In this document: positions 6,403-15,243 of the stretch, one piece after another
Layout of the letters: each line of letters starts with the position of its first letter
Position numbering within the stretch: position 1 is the first letter of the stretch
Program-made: the position numbers and the translations under genes
Assembly (NCBI GenBank): GCA_023247155.1
Contig: JAHFGZ010000012.1
Coordinates: 1 to 27,789 of the forward strand
DNA from: Candidatus Omnitrophota bacterium
GTDB lineage: Bacteria > Omnitrophota > Gorgyraeia > Aquiviventales > Aquiviventaceae
DNA: 27,789 nt
Direction: 5' to 3'
Notes under the pieces: model-generated
Database searches by the model: none
Seen by the model: the letters and a program-made list of their open reading frames with translations, nothing else
What the model was told of the DNA's origin: nothing

Positions 6403-7747
6403 GGCACAGCTCTCCAATGTCCCCCGCCCCGAGGAAAAAGATCGTGTCGCCGGAACGGGCGATCCGTGTGACGAACGTGGGAAGCTCCTGTTTCGAGATG
6501 TAGCGGACGCACGGGTGGCCGTGGGCCCTGATGAGGCCGGCCAACCGCTCGCCGGAAATCCCCGGGATGGGGGCCTCGAACGCGGGGTCGATGTCCGTCA
6601 CGATGACCCCGTCGGCCCGGTCGAAGCACGCGGTGAGCTCCGCCTCAAGCGACTGCGTCCGGGAAAACCGGTGCGGCTGAAACACGACCAGCCGGTGGCG
6701 CTCGGGGAGCGTGTCCGCGGCGAGCGTGGCCCGGATCTCGGCTGGGTGGTGCGCGTAGTCCTCCACGAACCAGATGTCGCCTGGCAGCCGCACGACTTGA
6801 AAGCGGCGGCTGGTGCCCTGGAACTGCCGCAGCGCCTCCCGGATGGTCACGAGCGGAAGCTCCAGGGTGAGCCCCAGGCTGATGACGGCAAGCGCGTTGA
6901 GCACGTTGTGCCGCCCCGGCACCTGGAGGGTGAACGCCCCCAGCGACCGGCCGTGAGACGCGGCCCGGAAGCGGCTGCCGAACTCGTGCAGCTGGATGTG
7001 ATCCGCCGTCACATCGGCGCCCGCCCCGAAGCCATAGCTCACCTGCGAGGGGTGGGAGAGCCGCTCACGGACGAGCGGATCATCGGTGCAGCGGATCAGC
7101 GTCCCTCCAGGCTGCACGCGGCTGACGAACTGCTCAAACGCCTCGACCAGGCGCGCGAATGTCCGGTAGTAATTCAGGTGCTCGCGGTCGATATTCGTGA
7201 CGATGGCGATGTGGGGCGCCAGATGCAGGAACGACCCGTCCGACTCGTCGCTTTCCGCGACCAGGTAGGCGCCGGTGCCGAACCGGGCATTGGTGCCGAG
7301 CGAGAGCATGAGGCCGCCGACGACGACGGTGGGATCCCATCCGGCCTGGATCAAGAGCTGGGAGGCCATCCCGGAGGTGGTCGTCTTCCCATGGGCGCCG
7401 GCCACCGCCACCAGGCGCGCCTCGGCGCTGAGCGCCGCCAGCAGCTCGCCGCGCGTGACGGTGCACAGCCCACGCGCGCGCGCCTCGAGCAGCTCAGGCT
7501 CCTGCCCCGACACGGCGGAGCTGTGCACGACGAGATCCACCCCACCCTCCAGGTGCGCGACCGCGTGGCCCGCCGAGATGGCCGCACCCAGCCGCTGGAG
7601 CCGTCCGATCGCTCCGTTGAGCTTCGCGTCGCACCCCGACACCGCGCAGCCGCGCTCCAGGCAGATCGCGGCGAGGCCGCTCATCCCGATCCCTCCGATC
7701 CCCAGGAAATGGAGGCGCATGCCAGAGGTGACGCGCGGAAGGGTCAT
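6356..7747 (-). CDS. murC: UDP-N-acetylmuramate--L-alanine ligase
   Basis: First Mur ligase of the pentapeptide pathway; joins L-Ala to UDP-MurNAc with ATP. The Rossmann N-terminus RLHFLGIGGIGMSGLA (residues 11-26) binds the UDP part, and the P-loop AGAHGKTTTSGM lies at about residues 116-127. The central domain has AESDESDGSFLHLAPHIAIVTNIDREHLNYY, followed by VPGRHNVLNALAVI and the C-terminal VEDYAHHPAEIRATL. It has 463 residues, standard. The ATG overlaps the murG stop (ATGA) and has GGGAGG 6 bases upstream, a strong site. Longer upstream reading in the same frame is inside murG and has no family similarity. Confidence 0.97.
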   Translation of the reverse strand: MTLPRVTSGMRLHFLGIGGIGMSGLAAICLERGCAVSGCDAKLNGAIGRLQRLGAAISAGHAVAHLEGGVDLVVHSSAVSGQEPELLEARARGLCTVTRGELLAALSAEARLVAVAGAHGKTTTSGMASQLLIQAGWDPTVVVGGLMLSLGTNARFGTGAYLVAESDESDGSFLHLAPHIAIVTNIDREHLNYYRTFARLVEAFEQFVSRVQPGGTLIRCTDDPLVRERLSHPSQVSYGFGAGADVTADHIQLHEFGSRFRAASHGRSLGAFTLQVPGRHNVLNALAVISLGLTLELPLVTIREALRQFQGTSRRFQVVRLPGDIWFVEDYAHHPAEIRATLAADTLPERHRLVVFQPHRFSRTQSLEAELTACFDRADGVIVTDIDPAFEAPIPGISGERLAGLIRAHGHPCVRYISKQELPTFVTRIARSGDTIFFLGAGDIGELCHDVAARLRAPARIAG

Positions 7748-8871
7748 GCGGAGCCTCCCTTCCCCCGCCCGATGTCGAGGATCGCCTCGGTGAGCCGCTC
7801 GGTGGCGTCGGCGCACTGCAGCCGCCGGACCTGGGCGCCCATCATGCCCCGCAACCGTTCGTCAGCCAGGATGGGCCGCATGGCGGACAGCAGCTGCTCA
7901 GGGGTCGCGCCCGGCTCCTCGAGCACCACCCCGCCGCCGATCGCCTCCACGAGCCGCGCATTGGCCCGCTGGTGGCCGCCCGCAAACGGATAGGGGATGA
8001 GGATCGCCGGCTTCCCGCAGCGGGCCAGCTCCGCAACCGTCGACGCGCCCGCCCGAGCGATCACCAGATCCGCCTGGGCGTAGGCCGTCTCCATCTCCAC
8101 GAACGAGGGCGCCACCCAGGCGGTCACGCCGCCCGCGGCGTAGGCGTCGGCGACCGCCGCCTCATCCGTGGGCCCGGTCAGGTGGATGACCTGCCAGGTC
8201 CGACGCTCCTCGGGCGTGAGCCGGGTCACCATCGTCATCATGAGCTGATTGAGCGCCCGCGCGCCCTGGCTGCCGCCGAGCACCAGCACCGTCGGCCGCG
8301 CCGGATCCAAGCCGAACCGCGCCGCGCCCTCCGCCCGCGGGACGCGGCCGATGCGGCTGCGCACCGGCAGGCCGGTGACCACCGCCGGCGCGCCGTCCAG
8401 CGCGCGCTGGGTCTCAGGAAAAGACACGGCGATGCGGTCCGCCCACCGCGTGAGCCATCGGTTCGCTCGTCCCAAGACGACGTTCTGCTCGTGGAGCACG
8501 CAGCTGATGCGGCGCAACCGGGCCGCCATGATCACCGGGATCGAGACCCACCCGCCGAACCCGACGACCACGTCAGGCGAGAAGGCGTCGAAGCCCCGCT
8601 GCGCGAGGCGCCAGAGCCGGCCGCACTGCCGCAGCCGTCCCCACGGGAACGCGGTCGACTCGACCGGAATGGGGTCGACGTCCACGGCGGCGCGCCGCGC
8701 CTCCTCGATCAGGGCCCGGGCCAACGGCGCCGTCTGCCGGCGCTGCGCATACCAGACCGTGGCGCGCGCCCCTCGCCGGGCGAGGGCGGTGGCGGCTTCC
8801 AGCGCGGGGATCAGGTGGCCTCCGCTGCCGTCAGCGATCAAGAGGACGCTCAACCGGGATCCGTTCTCCAT
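7744..8871 (-). CDS. murG: UDP-GlcNAc:undecaprenyl-PP-MurNAc-pentapeptide GlcNAc transferase
   Basis: Peripheral membrane glycosyltransferase (GT28) that converts lipid I to lipid II. The N-terminal glycine loop ADGSGGHLIPALEAATAL, VVGFGGWVSIPVIMAARL, LHEQNVVLGRANRWL, TGLPVRSRI, VLVLGGSQGARALNQ and the UDP-GlcNAc pocket LVIARAGASTVAELARCGKPAILIPYP followed by GGHQRANA are in the family order. It has 375 residues. The ATG has AGGGGAG 5 bases upstream, and the gene overlaps the end of ftsW by 41 bases. It lies between ftsW and murC, as in E. coli. Confidence 0.97.
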   Translation of the reverse strand: MENGSRLSVLLIADGSGGHLIPALEAATALARRGARATVWYAQRRQTAPLARALIEEARRAAVDVDPIPVESTAFPWGRLRQCGRLWRLAQRGFDAFSPDVVVGFGGWVSIPVIMAARLRRISCVLHEQNVVLGRANRWLTRWADRIAVSFPETQRALDGAPAVVTGLPVRSRIGRVPRAEGAARFGLDPARPTVLVLGGSQGARALNQLMMTMVTRLTPEERRTWQVIHLTGPTDEAAVADAYAAGGVTAWVAPSFVEMETAYAQADLVIARAGASTVAELARCGKPAILIPYPFAGGHQRANARLVEAIGGGVVLEEPGATPEQLLSAMRPILADERLRGMMGAQVRRLQCADATERLTEAILDIGRGKGGSA

Positions 8872-9946
8872 ACCGGCTCCCCTGGAAGATCAAGGCGCAG
8901 GCGATCAGGTTGATCGCCATGGACGTTCCCCCGTACGACATGAGCGGCAGCGGCAGCCCTTTCGTGGGCAACAGGCCTGTGACGACGGCGATGTTGATGA
9001 TCGCCTCCAGGCCGATCATCCCCACCAGCCCGCACACCAGGTACTTGCTGAAGAGATCCTGGGCCGCCACGGCGATCCGGAACCCGAAGATCAGGAAGAG
9101 CGCCAGCAGGAGCAGCACGGCGGTGGTCCCGAGGAGCCCCAGCTCTTCCCCGATGATGGCGAAGAGGAAGTCGGTATGGGCGCCCGGCAAAAAGAACAGC
9201 CGCTGCAGCGACCCCCCGATCCCCACGCCGAGCAGCCCGCCGCTGGCCAGGGCGAAATACGACTGGAGGATCTGATAGCCGCTGCCGAGCGGATCCGCCC
9301 ACGGGTCGAGAAAGGCGAGGATCCGCCGCCGCCGGTACTCCGCGCCCGCGATCAGGACCACGAGCACGGCGAGGGCCACGGCCGCGACCGCCGCCAGGTG
9401 CTGCCAGCGGGCCTTCGCGACGTAGAGGAGCAGCAGCGAGACCGCCCCCATCGCGATGGTCGTCCCCAGGTCCGGCTGGACGAGCACCAGGCCCGCCATC
9501 AGGCCGGTCGCGAGGAGGGGCGGCAGCAGGCCGCGCCAGAAGTGCTGGAGCTCGCCCGTCCGGCGGGCGAGCAGGTCCGCGAGATACAGGATGAGGGACA
9601 GCTGCGCCAGCTCGGAGGGCTGGAGGCTCCACCGGCCGATCCGGAACCACCGCCTGGCTCCGCTGACCTCCGGGCCGAGCAGGAACACCAGCACCAGCGA
9701 GATGACGCTCAAGAGGAACAGCCACCGGCCGGCCCGGCGGAGCTGCGGGTACGGAATGGCGAGGCACCCCAGCGCCAGCGCCACCCCGCAGGCGATCGCC
9801 AGCAGGTGGTGCAGCAGGAATCGGAGGCTCGCGCCATACGTCGCCGCAGCGGCCATCGCGCTGGCCGAGTAGACGGCCACCATCCCCAAGCCGAGCAACG
9901 TCAGGATGACGACCAGCAGGCACTGCCGCAATGTCCTCGGGCTCAT
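8831..9946 (-). CDS. ftsW: lipid II polymerase / cell division protein FtsW
   Basis: SEDS-family glycosyltransferase that polymerises septal glycan with its partner FtsI. It has about ten membrane segments across 371 residues. Family marks are GARRWFRIGRWSLQPSELAQLSLILYLA, LVLVQPDLGTTIAMGAV, the periplasmic loop AHTDFLFAIIGEELGLLGTT and the C-terminal signature GLPLPLMSYGGTSMAINL. It could in principle be RodA, but its position between murD and murG with ftsI in the same operon supports FtsW. The ATG overlaps the murD stop (ATGA). Confidence 0.95.
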   Translation of the reverse strand: MSPRTLRQCLLVVILTLLGLGMVAVYSASAMAAAATYGASLRFLLHHLLAIACGVALALGCLAIPYPQLRRAGRWLFLLSVISLVLVFLLGPEVSGARRWFRIGRWSLQPSELAQLSLILYLADLLARRTGELQHFWRGLLPPLLATGLMAGLVLVQPDLGTTIAMGAVSLLLLYVAKARWQHLAAVAAVALAVLVVLIAGAEYRRRRILAFLDPWADPLGSGYQILQSYFALASGGLLGVGIGGSLQRLFFLPGAHTDFLFAIIGEELGLLGTTAVLLLLALFLIFGFRIAVAAQDLFSKYLVCGLVGMIGLEAIINIAVVTGLLPTKGLPLPLMSYGGTSMAINLIACALIFQGSRYGERIPVERPLDR

Positions 9947-11319
9947 GCGCCACCCATGCGGGCCACGATGGCCTTGAAGGCTCGTCCCCGGTCCTCGAAG
10001 TCGCGGAACATGTCGAAGCTGGCGCAGGCGGGCGAGAAGAGGACCGTCGCGCCGGGCGCGGCGAGCTCCGTCGCCGTCTGGACGGCTTCCTCGAGCGTCT
10101 CGCGCTCCCTGACGATGGTGGAGCCGTTCAGCAACGGGCGCAGCCGCGCCCGGGCCTCCCCGATCAGCACGATGCCCTTCACGCGCTCCCCATGGAGCCG
10201 GGCAGCCAGCGCGGCAAAGTCCAGCCCCTTGTCGCGCCCCCCGAGAATCACCACCAGGCTGCCGGGGGTCTGCGACAGCGCGTAGAGGGTGCTGTCAGGC
10301 GTCGTGGACTTGGAGTCGTTGACGAAGTGGAGCCCCCGGAGGGTGGCCACGCGTTCCAGCCGGTGCTCGAGCCCGCGGAAGGCCCGGAGCACCTGCCAGG
10401 CCAGCGGGTCGGAAATCCCCGAGAGCCGCGCAACCTGCAGCACGGCCTGGGCGTTGTCCGTCAGCGCCCGCCGCGTTTCCGGCGCCAGCCGGAAGGCGGG
10501 GGGGTTCGACCGGTTGTCGCTGAACCAGACGCGCTGGGCGTGCAGCTGCTCGCCGAGCGCGACGATGCGGGGATCGGAGCCGTTGAGCACCGCCCAGTCT
10601 TCCGGGGTCTGGCGCGCGAAGAGCCGCGCCTTCGCCGCCAGGTAGGCGGAGGGGTCGGGATGGCGGTCCAGGTGGTTCATCCCGATATTCAAGAAGACGC
10701 CGATCCTCGGCCGGAACCGCTCGCATCCCAGGAGCTGAAAGGAGCTGACCTCGACCACGGCCACCGCGTCGGACGTCAATTGGTCCAGGACGGCGGAAAA
10801 CGGCGTGCCGATGTTGCCGCAGGCCACGGCCGAATGGCCGGCGGCGCACAACACCTCCGCGATGAGCGACACCGTGGTGCTCTTGCCGTTGGTCCCAGTC
10901 ACGGCGATGACCGGCGACCGGCAGAAGCGGAAGGCCAGCTCGATCTCGCTGATGATGGAGATCCCGCGCTCTGCGGCCCATCGGAGCGGTCCCGCCGTCT
11001 CCGGGACGCCGGGGCTGACGATGAGCAGGTCAACGCCTTCGAGCGCCTGCTGGGAATGGGTGCCGAGCTCCACCCGGTCGGCCCCCAGCCGGCGCAGGGT
11101 GGCCTGCGCGGCCAGGAGGTCGTCGCTTACCCTGGCATCGGTCGCCTGCACCCGCGCGCCGACGCGGCAGAGCAGGCGCGCGGCGGCCAGGCCGCTGCGA
11201 CCCAGCCCGACCACCCCGACGCAGCGGCCGGACCAGGAACGCCCCAATACATCCGCGTCAAAAGTGACTGTCACTTTCGGGGTCGAAAAGTGACTGTCAC
11301 TTTTTGGGCGATGTTTCAT
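9943..11319 (-). CDS. murD: UDP-N-acetylmuramoylalanine--D-glutamate ligase
   Basis: Second Mur ligase; adds D-Glu to UDP-MurNAc-L-Ala. The Rossmann start VGVVGLGRSGLAAARLL is followed by LLIVSPGVPETAG, the P-loop VIAVTGTNGKSTTVSLIAEVL (residues 137-157), NIGTPFSAVL, VVEVSSFQLLGCERFRP, FLNIGMNHLDRHPDPSAYLAAKARLF, FRGLEHRLERV, FVNDSKSTTPDSTLYAL and ILGGRDKGLDF. It has 458 residues. The ATG overlaps the mraY stop (ATGA). The first 29 or so residues are not family sequence: most of them (SDSHFSTPKVTVTF) are encoded by two REP-like palindromes at 11261-11304. A later start is possible but would uncouple it from mraY. Confidence 0.96.
   Translation of the reverse strand: MKHRPKSDSHFSTPKVTVTFDADVLGRSWSGRCVGVVGLGRSGLAAARLLCRVGARVQATDARVSDDLLAAQATLRRLGADRVELGTHSQQALEGVDLLIVSPGVPETAGPLRWAAERGISIISEIELAFRFCRSPVIAVTGTNGKSTTVSLIAEVLCAAGHSAVACGNIGTPFSAVLDQLTSDAVAVVEVSSFQLLGCERFRPRIGVFLNIGMNHLDRHPDPSAYLAAKARLFARQTPEDWAVLNGSDPRIVALGEQLHAQRVWFSDNRSNPPAFRLAPETRRALTDNAQAVLQVARLSGISDPLAWQVLRAFRGLEHRLERVATLRGLHFVNDSKSTTPDSTLYALSQTPGSLVVILGGRDKGLDFAALAARLHGERVKGIVLIGEARARLRPLLNGSTIVRERETLEEAVQTATELAAPGATVLFSPACASFDMFRDFEDRGRAFKAIVARMGGA
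11261..11304. repeat. pair of REP-like TGAC-T-GTCA palindromes at the mraY/murD junction
   Basis: Two copies of one palindrome, AAAGTGACTGTCACTTT at 11261-11277 and AAAAGTGACTGTCACTTTT at 11286-11304. The centres are 26 bases apart, and each reads the same on both strands apart from the central T. They lie wholly within the murD N-terminal coding region and supply the peptides SDSHF and VTVTF. The pairing of identical AT-richer palindromes in a GC-rich region resembles REP/BIME elements mobilised by REP-associated transposases, though no transposase is in the window. Confidence 0.75.
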
Positions 11320-12305
11320 GGGAGTACCGTAGTGGTGAGGCCCAGCATCGCCAGGAGCAGCCCGATGATCCAGAACCGGATGATCAGCTTCGGCTCGCTC
11401 ATGCCCCCCAAGTGGAAGTGGTGGTGGATGGGCGCCACGCGGAAGACCCGCCGCTTCCCGCGCCACTTGTAGGAGGCGACCTGCAGCATGACCGAAAGCG
11501 CCTCCGCCACGAAGACGGCCCCGATGACCGGCAGCCAGAGCGACGTGTGGGTCAGCAGGCTCAGCGCCCCCAGCGCGCCCCCCAGGCCCAGCGCCCCGAC
11601 GTCCCCCAAGACGACGGATGCCGGATACGCGTTGAACCAGAGGAATCCCACGCATGCGCCGGCGAGGCTGGCGCACCACGGGACCAGCGCGCGGCTCCTC
11701 GGATCGCCTTCCAGCGCCAGGAAGCCGATCGCCGTCAGCGCGATCGTCACGCAGCCGGCCGCCAGGCCGTCCATCCCGTCGGCCAGGTTGACCGCGTGCG
11801 CGCAGCCGGCGACCACCAGCATCGAGAACGGCACCCAGGCCCAGCCCAGCTCGACGGTCCGATGCACCCACGGCAGCTCCAGCGTGCTGAAGCTGCTGGC
11901 GCCCAGCGCGCCGATCCCCACGCCGGCGCCGACCGCCAAGGCGATGAGGAGCTTCGGCCAGCTCCGAATGCCGACGGCGTTCGGCCCGCGGAACTTCAGG
12001 TAATCGTCGCACAGCCCCACCGCGGCCAGCCCCGCCACCGCCCCCAGCACGAGCCACCCCTCTCGCCGGGAGAGCCCGCCCGCCGCCACGGCCATGAGCA
12101 CGCCCACGGCGAGGACAAAGAGCCCCCCCATCGTGGGCGTCGCGCGCTTCGCCTCCTGGTAGGCCAGGAGCGGCGGGCAGTCCTTATAGCGGACCGGGGT
12201 GACGTACTGGGCGCGGCCCAACGCCCGGATCGCCAGACGGCCCACCGCGAGACACATCCCGGCGCTGACCACGAAGACCAGCGCCGACTCACCCACCGAG
12301 TTCAC
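11316..12305 (-). CDS. mraY: phospho-N-acetylmuramoyl-pentapeptide-transferase
   Basis: Integral membrane enzyme that transfers phospho-MurNAc-pentapeptide to undecaprenyl phosphate, forming lipid I. ATPTMGGLFVLAVGV, LCDDYLKF (catalytic aspartates), HAVNLADGMDGLAAGCVTI, LWFNAYPASVVLGDVGALGLGGALGAL and the C-terminal APIHHHFHLGGMSEPKLIIRFWIIG are all classic MraY signatures. It has 329 residues and about ten membrane segments. The start is a GTG forming a GTGA overlap with the murF stop; the reading frame is open further upstream within murF but that part has no membrane character or family similarity. The N-terminus is somewhat short but contains the first membrane helix. Confidence 0.95.
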   Translation of the reverse strand: MNSVGESALVFVVSAGMCLAVGRLAIRALGRAQYVTPVRYKDCPPLLAYQEAKRATPTMGGLFVLAVGVLMAVAAGGLSRREGWLVLGAVAGLAAVGLCDDYLKFRGPNAVGIRSWPKLLIALAVGAGVGIGALGASSFSTLELPWVHRTVELGWAWVPFSMLVVAGCAHAVNLADGMDGLAAGCVTIALTAIGFLALEGDPRSRALVPWCASLAGACVGFLWFNAYPASVVLGDVGALGLGGALGALSLLTHTSLWLPVIGAVFVAEALSVMLQVASYKWRGKRRVFRVAPIHHHFHLGGMSEPKLIIRFWIIGLLLAMLGLTTTVLP

Positions 12306-13699
12306 GAGGTGTTCCCGGACCCGTACCGATGCAGCAGGAACTCGGTGACCCGCTCGAGATTGAGCCGCCTGGACCCCTTGACCAGCAGGCCGTCGCCGTG
12401 CTGCAACACCGAGGGGAGCTGCTCGATCAGCTCCTGGACCGACTGGTAGACCGTCACCTCGCCGCCGTGAAGCTCCCGGACCCCTTGGGCGACCTCGCCC
12501 GCATACTCGCCGACGGCGAGCACCGCATCGATGCCGAGCTGGGTCGCCATCCGCCCGATCGCCTGATGGGCCGAGGGGGCGTACGAGCCCAGCTCCAGCA
12601 TGTCGCCCACAATGGCGAGCTTGCGGCGCACCTGCAGATCGCGCAGCGTCTCCAGCGCCCGTGCGAAGGAGAGCGGGTTCGCGTTGTAGCAATCGTTCAG
12701 GATCGTCAGCCCGTTGCACCGCACCACCTGCGAGCGCAGCGGGACCGGCTCGAACGACAGGAGCCGCTCCTTCGTGACGGAGAGCGGGATCCCCATCGCC
12801 CAGGCGCACGCCACGGCGGCCAGCGCATTCTCCACGTTGTGATAGCCGATGAGGGGGATGGGCCACTGGCTGAGATGGTCGCGCAGGCGCATGAGCATCC
12901 CGTCCGACGCGCGCTGGATGTCGAGCGCTTGGATATCGCAGCGATCCGATGTCCCGAACGTCACCACCCGGGTCGTGGGCAAGAGATGCCGGGGGGCCTC
13001 CAGGCAGACATCGAGCTGGTCGCCGGGCAGCACGACGCAGCCCTCCGGCGACACGGCATCGAGGAGGGAGATCTTCTCGCGCAGGACCCCCATCAGCGAA
13101 CCGAAGAACTCCAGATGGACCGGCCCGATGTTGGTGAGGACGGCTGCGTCGGGCTCCGCGATCGAGGCCACGTAGGCGATTTCACCCGGATGGTTCGAGC
13201 CCAACTCCACCACCGCGAGCCGGTGGCGCGGCGTCAGGCGCAGCAGGGTGAGCGGGACGCCGATGTGGTTGTTCTGGGTCCCGGAGGTCTTGAGCACGAC
13301 GGCGGGGTCGCCCACGAGATGGGCGATCAGCTCCTTGGTCGTCGTCTTGCCGCAGGAGCCGGTGACGGCGATGACGGACGGGTCGAGCCGGCGCCGGTGA
13401 AACCGGGCGAGGTCGCCCAGCGCCTGCGCGGTGTCCCGGACCAGCACCAGGGGCAGCGCGGCGGACCCGTTGGTGGAGGCGGGGACCTGCGACGCGACGA
13501 GGCAGGAGGCGCCGTGACGGGCCGCGTCCTCGATGAAGCGGTGGCCGTCCCAGCGCCTGCCTTGGATCGCCACGAACGCCTCGCCCGCCGCCAGGCGGCG
13601 CGAATCGATCGCGATGTCGCCGACGCTCGTCTCGGGGCTCCCTCGCACGAGCCGGCCGCCCGTCGCTTCCACAATGTGGCGCACGCTCCACAGGCTCAT
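12302..13699 (-). CDS. murF: UDP-N-acetylmuramoyl-tripeptide--D-alanyl-D-alanine ligase
   Basis: Last cytoplasmic Mur ligase; joins D-Ala-D-Ala (made by Ddl) to the UDP-MurNAc tripeptide. It shows IDSRRLAAGEAFVAIQGRRWDGHRFIEDA in the N-terminal domain, the P-loop VIAVTGSCGKTTTKELIAHLV (residues 109-129), TSGTQNNHIGVPLTLLRL, AVVELGSNHPGEIAYVASIAEPD, NIGPVHLEFFGS, GYHNVENALAAVA and LNDCYNANPLSFARALETL. It has 465 residues. The ATG overlaps the murE stop (ATGA), and the gene is coupled to mraY through a GTGA overlap. Confidence 0.97.
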   Translation of the reverse strand: MSLWSVRHIVEATGGRLVRGSPETSVGDIAIDSRRLAAGEAFVAIQGRRWDGHRFIEDAARHGASCLVASQVPASTNGSAALPLVLVRDTAQALGDLARFHRRRLDPSVIAVTGSCGKTTTKELIAHLVGDPAVVLKTSGTQNNHIGVPLTLLRLTPRHRLAVVELGSNHPGEIAYVASIAEPDAAVLTNIGPVHLEFFGSLMGVLREKISLLDAVSPEGCVVLPGDQLDVCLEAPRHLLPTTRVVTFGTSDRCDIQALDIQRASDGMLMRLRDHLSQWPIPLIGYHNVENALAAVACAWAMGIPLSVTKERLLSFEPVPLRSQVVRCNGLTILNDCYNANPLSFARALETLRDLQVRRKLAIVGDMLELGSYAPSAHQAIGRMATQLGIDAVLAVGEYAGEVAQGVRELHGGEVTVYQSVQELIEQLPSVLQHGDGLLVKGSRRLNLERVTEFLLHRYGSGNTS

Positions 13700-15243
13700 C
13701 TGACCGCGCAGGGGGATGACGACACCGCCACGCTGTGACGCGTGCCGAGCCATCGCTCCACGATGTCCCGATCCGAAAAGGGGACGGTGATGTGGTCAAA
13801 CTGCTGGTAGGCTTCGTGGCCCTTGCCGGCGATCAGCACCGTGTCGTCACGCCGCGCCGCCGACAGCGCCGACACGATGGCCTGCTCCCGGTCGGCCGCC
13901 ACCTCGAACTGGCGGAAGCCGGGCGGGAAACCCGCCTGGATCTGGCGGATGATCTCCAGCGGGTCCTCTCCCCGCGGGTTGTCGGAGGTCAGGACCGCAT
14001 GGTCGGCGAGGAGGCTGGCCATTTTGCCCATGACCGGACGCTTGGTCTGGTCGCGGTTGCCGCCGCAGCCGAACACCACGATGAGCCGGCCACGGGTCAG
14101 CTCGCGCAGGGAGAGCAGCGCCAGACGCAAGGCGTCGGCGGTGTGGGCGTAGTCGACCACGATGTTGAAGTCGGCGTCGCTGAGGACGCGTTCCAGCCGG
14201 CCCGGCACCCGCTCAAGGGCCGCCAGCCCGTGCTGGATGGCGTCGGCAGGGACGCCCAGGGCGAGCAGCGCCGAGGAGGCGGCGGCGATGTTCCAGACGT
14301 TGTGCCGGCCCGCCAGCGGGGTCGTCACCGGCACGACGCCCCATGGCGTGTCGAGGACCAGGGCGGTCCCCTGCCACGAACAGGTGACGTGTTTCACCGA
14401 GACCTTGGCGGGACGCTCCATGCCGTAGGTGACGACCGTCCGCTGCGGGATGGTCTCGGCGAGCACGCGGCCGTAGGCGTCGTCCGCGTTGATCACCGCG
14501 ACCCCGTCCGGCTGGAGGAATTCGAACAGGCGCCGCTTGGCGGCCGCGTAGGCGTCGCGCGTCCGGTGGTAGTCCAGGTGGTCCGACCCGAGGTTGGAGA
14601 AGACCGCCGCCTCGAACTCGAGGCCCGCCACGCGTCCCTGGGCCAGGGCGTGGGAGGACACCTCCATCGCGCACCACTGCAGCCCCTCGCCCGCCATCTG
14701 GGCGAAGAGCCGCTGCAGCTCAAGCGGCCCCGGGGTGGTGTTGGTGGACGGCACCACCCGGTCGCCGACCTGGTACACGATCGTCCCCAGCAGGCCGGCG
14801 CGGTATCCCGCCGTCTCCAGGATGGCCTTGAGCAGATAGGTCGTCGTGGTCTTCCCGTTGGTGCCCGTGACGCCGATCAGGCGCAGCTTCCGCGAGGGGT
14901 GCCCGTAGAACCGGGTCGCAATCCGCACCAGCGCCTCCCGGCTGTCCCGGACGAGCACGCAGGGGCAGGGGCGCGACGAGGACGCAGCCGCCCCGTGGAT
15001 CCGCAGCACGGAGGCACCGGTCCCGGAGCGGGAGAGGAGGGGGAGCCGCTGCTGGGCGACCACGGCCGCCGCGCCCCGCGCGATGGCCTCCTCGATGAAC
15101 CGATGGCCGTCCGTCGTCTCGCCGTCGATCGCGATGAAGAGGTCCCCGGTCCGGACCTGTTTCGAGTGGCAGGCGATCCCCGCAATGGGGATGGCCGCCA
15201 CCGGGTCAGCCGTGACGCCGTGCAGCAGATCCCGTAAGTTCAT
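13696..15243 (-). CDS. murE: UDP-MurNAc-L-Ala-D-Glu--meso-diaminopimelate ligase
   Basis: Third Mur ligase; adds the third residue of the stem peptide. The P-loop VTGTNGKTTTTYLLKA is at residues 125-140, followed by STNTTPGPLELQ, EVSSHALAQGRVAGLEFEAAVFSNL and DHLDYH. AAKRRLF contains the probable carbamylated lysine (about K236). VVDYAHTADALRLAL and VFGCGGNRDQTKRPVMG come next, then DNPRGEDP at 421-428 and IAGKGHEAYQ. The DNPR motif marks meso-diaminopimelate specificity rather than lysine. It has 515 residues. A low-similarity insertion of about 20 residues near 70-92 separates the two halves of the N-terminal domain. The ATG at 15243 has GGAG 7 bases upstream and overlaps the end of ftsI by 38 bases. 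Confidence 0.97.
   Translation of the reverse strand: MNLRDLLHGVTADPVAAIPIAGIACHSKQVRTGDLFIAIDGETTDGHRFIEEAIARGAAAVVAQQRLPLLSRSGTGASVLRIHGAAASSSRPCPCVLVRDSREALVRIATRFYGHPSRKLRLIGVTGTNGKTTTTYLLKAILETAGYRAGLLGTIVYQVGDRVVPSTNTTPGPLELQRLFAQMAGEGLQWCAMEVSSHALAQGRVAGLEFEAAVFSNLGSDHLDYHRTRDAYAAAKRRLFEFLQPDGVAVINADDAYGRVLAETIPQRTVVTYGMERPAKVSVKHVTCSWQGTALVLDTPWGVVPVTTPLAGRHNVWNIAAASSALLALGVPADAIQHGLAALERVPGRLERVLSDADFNIVVDYAHTADALRLALLSLRELTRGRLIVVFGCGGNRDQTKRPVMGKMASLLADHAVLTSDNPRGEDPLEIIRQIQAGFPPGFRQFEVAADREQAIVSALSAARRDDTVLIAGKGHEAYQQFDHITVPFSDRDIVERWLGTRHSVAVSSSPCAVR

Noticed and set aside
12306..12866. Upstream extension of the mraY frame through murF
   Set aside because: The extra N-terminal part is low-complexity and has no membrane character; the GTG at 12305 forms a GTGA overlap with the murF stop and gives a normal MraY.
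13919..13936. Palindrome GGCGGG-AAA-CCCGCC within murE
   Set aside because: Only 6-bp arms; no clear peptide insertion with the shared motif; compatible with chance.
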